Source of the DNA: Geobacillus kaustophilus
GTDB lineage: Bacteria; Bacillota; Bacilli; Bacillales; Anoxybacillaceae
DNA length: 64,000 bases
Direction of reading: 5' to 3'
Assembly: GCF_000948285.1 (NCBI RefSeq)
Contig: NZ_JYBP01000003.1
Coordinates: 2,294,001 to 2,358,000 of the forward strand
Made by a program: the position numbers and the translations under genes. The notes beneath the pieces are model-generated. The model was not told the origin of the DNA and searched no databases. It saw only the letters and a list, made by a program, of their open reading frames with translations. Shown here piece by piece: positions 63,701 through 64,000 of this stretch. Each line of letters begins with the position of its first letter. The first letter of the stretch is position 1.

Positions 63701-64000
63701 ATGTATCGGATTAGCGAACTAGCAAAACGGTGTGGAGTGAATAAAGAAACGATCCGCTATTATGAAAAGCGGCAGCTACTCCCACTACCTACAAGAACAG
63801 AAGCGGGATATCGTTTATATTCCGATGCAGACGCAAAGCGCGTCCAATTCATTAAACGTCTGCAACAACTAGGGTTTTCGCTGACGGAAATTCATCAGCT
63901 GCTCGGCGTTGTCGATCAAGACACGGAAAGATGCAAAAACATGTATGAATTTGTGTCAAAAAAAGTGGACGAGGTGAAAAGGCAAATTGAAGACTTACAG
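63701..64000 (+). CDS. merR: Mercury-responsive MerR-type regulator, 3' end outside window
   Basis: The first 100 residues read MYRISELAKRCGVNKETIRY, YEKRQLLPLPTRTEAGYRLY, with LQQLGFSLTEIHQLLGVVDQ and ERCKNMYEFV. C78 matches the first Hg-binding Cys of Bacillus MerR; the other two should lie beyond the edge. Start ATG follows GGAGGTG. Probably the first gene of a mer operon to the right. Confidence 0.88.
   Translation, partial: MYRISELAKRCGVNKETIRYYEKRQLLPLPTRTEAGYRLYSDADAKRVQFIKRLQQLGFSLTEIHQLLGVVDQDTERCKNMYEFVSKKVDEVKRQIEDLQ

Noticed and set aside
1-64000. CRISPR arrays, tRNA or rRNA genes
   Set aside because: No regularly spaced direct repeats and no cloverleaf or rRNA-like sequence were seen on either strand by eye.

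Overview
The window reads as the chromosome of a thermophilic, denitrifying Geobacillus or close relative. The basis is a Cu-type nirK lipoprotein, a quinol NO reductase of about 787 residues, a Bacillus-type Fnr with a C-terminal cysteine cluster, Gram-positive ribosome binding sites throughout, and a yitJ-type SAM-I riboswitch. No rRNA, tRNA or CRISPR array was seen. Species is an inference; no database was searched.

1-19200 is an anaerobic respiration island: moaA and modB (molybdenum supply), fnr, nirK, narK, an ABC exporter-like set with an ECF sigma/anti-sigma pair, a radical SAM/SPASM enzyme, mobA, a DUF2249 gene, a TTG-start mini zinc-ribbon gene, the NO reductase, a second Crp/Fnr regulator, and an operon of two DUF2249 proteins, a 12-TM oxidase-like protein and a DUF59 protein. 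Nine Fnr-type palindromes sit a near-constant 31-33 bp (centre to centre) from a -10 element, so the island looks like one regulon. One of these promoters has no gene in front of it and points antisense into nirK. Another overlaps a Fur-like box.

19300-33700 is mixed chromosome: a Fic remnant, a cadC-cadA metal-efflux operon with two operators, yitV/yitU-like genes, small Bacillaceae proteins, DegV, a TnpB element next to another broken fic gene, yajQ, an Rpn-family nuclease, a twice-frameshifted lactate permease, and a cupin regulator with a nonsense codon. 33760-43931 is core metabolism: potABCD, then a SAM riboswitch driving yitJ and metH.

44000-64000 is a mobile-element zone: a PIN/AbrB toxin-antitoxin pair, an IS110 element with a structured 5' leader (candidate bridge RNA), a truncated doc, an SDR gene, a frameshifted IS66, a secreted amidase-like protein, a zinc-ribbon transposase remnant and an IS4/IS701-type element. 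Then comes an AT-richer pstSCAB-phoU block with its PhoP box, flanked by fragments of its original neighbours (pbpA tail on one side, a small HTH tail on the other), each cut off at an IS. After this come ISLre2 and an IS256 copy carrying a nested IS110/IS1111-type element with clear subterminal inverted repeats. The window ends inside merR, probably the start of a mercury operon.

The denitrification enzymes work together as follows: NarK moves nitrate and nitrite, MoaA/MobA/ModB supply Mo cofactor for a nitrate reductase outside the window, NirK makes NO, the quinol NO reductase removes it, and the DUF2249/oxidase-like operon is a candidate accessory NO-handling system. Fnr and the second Crp/Fnr protein are the likely regulators.
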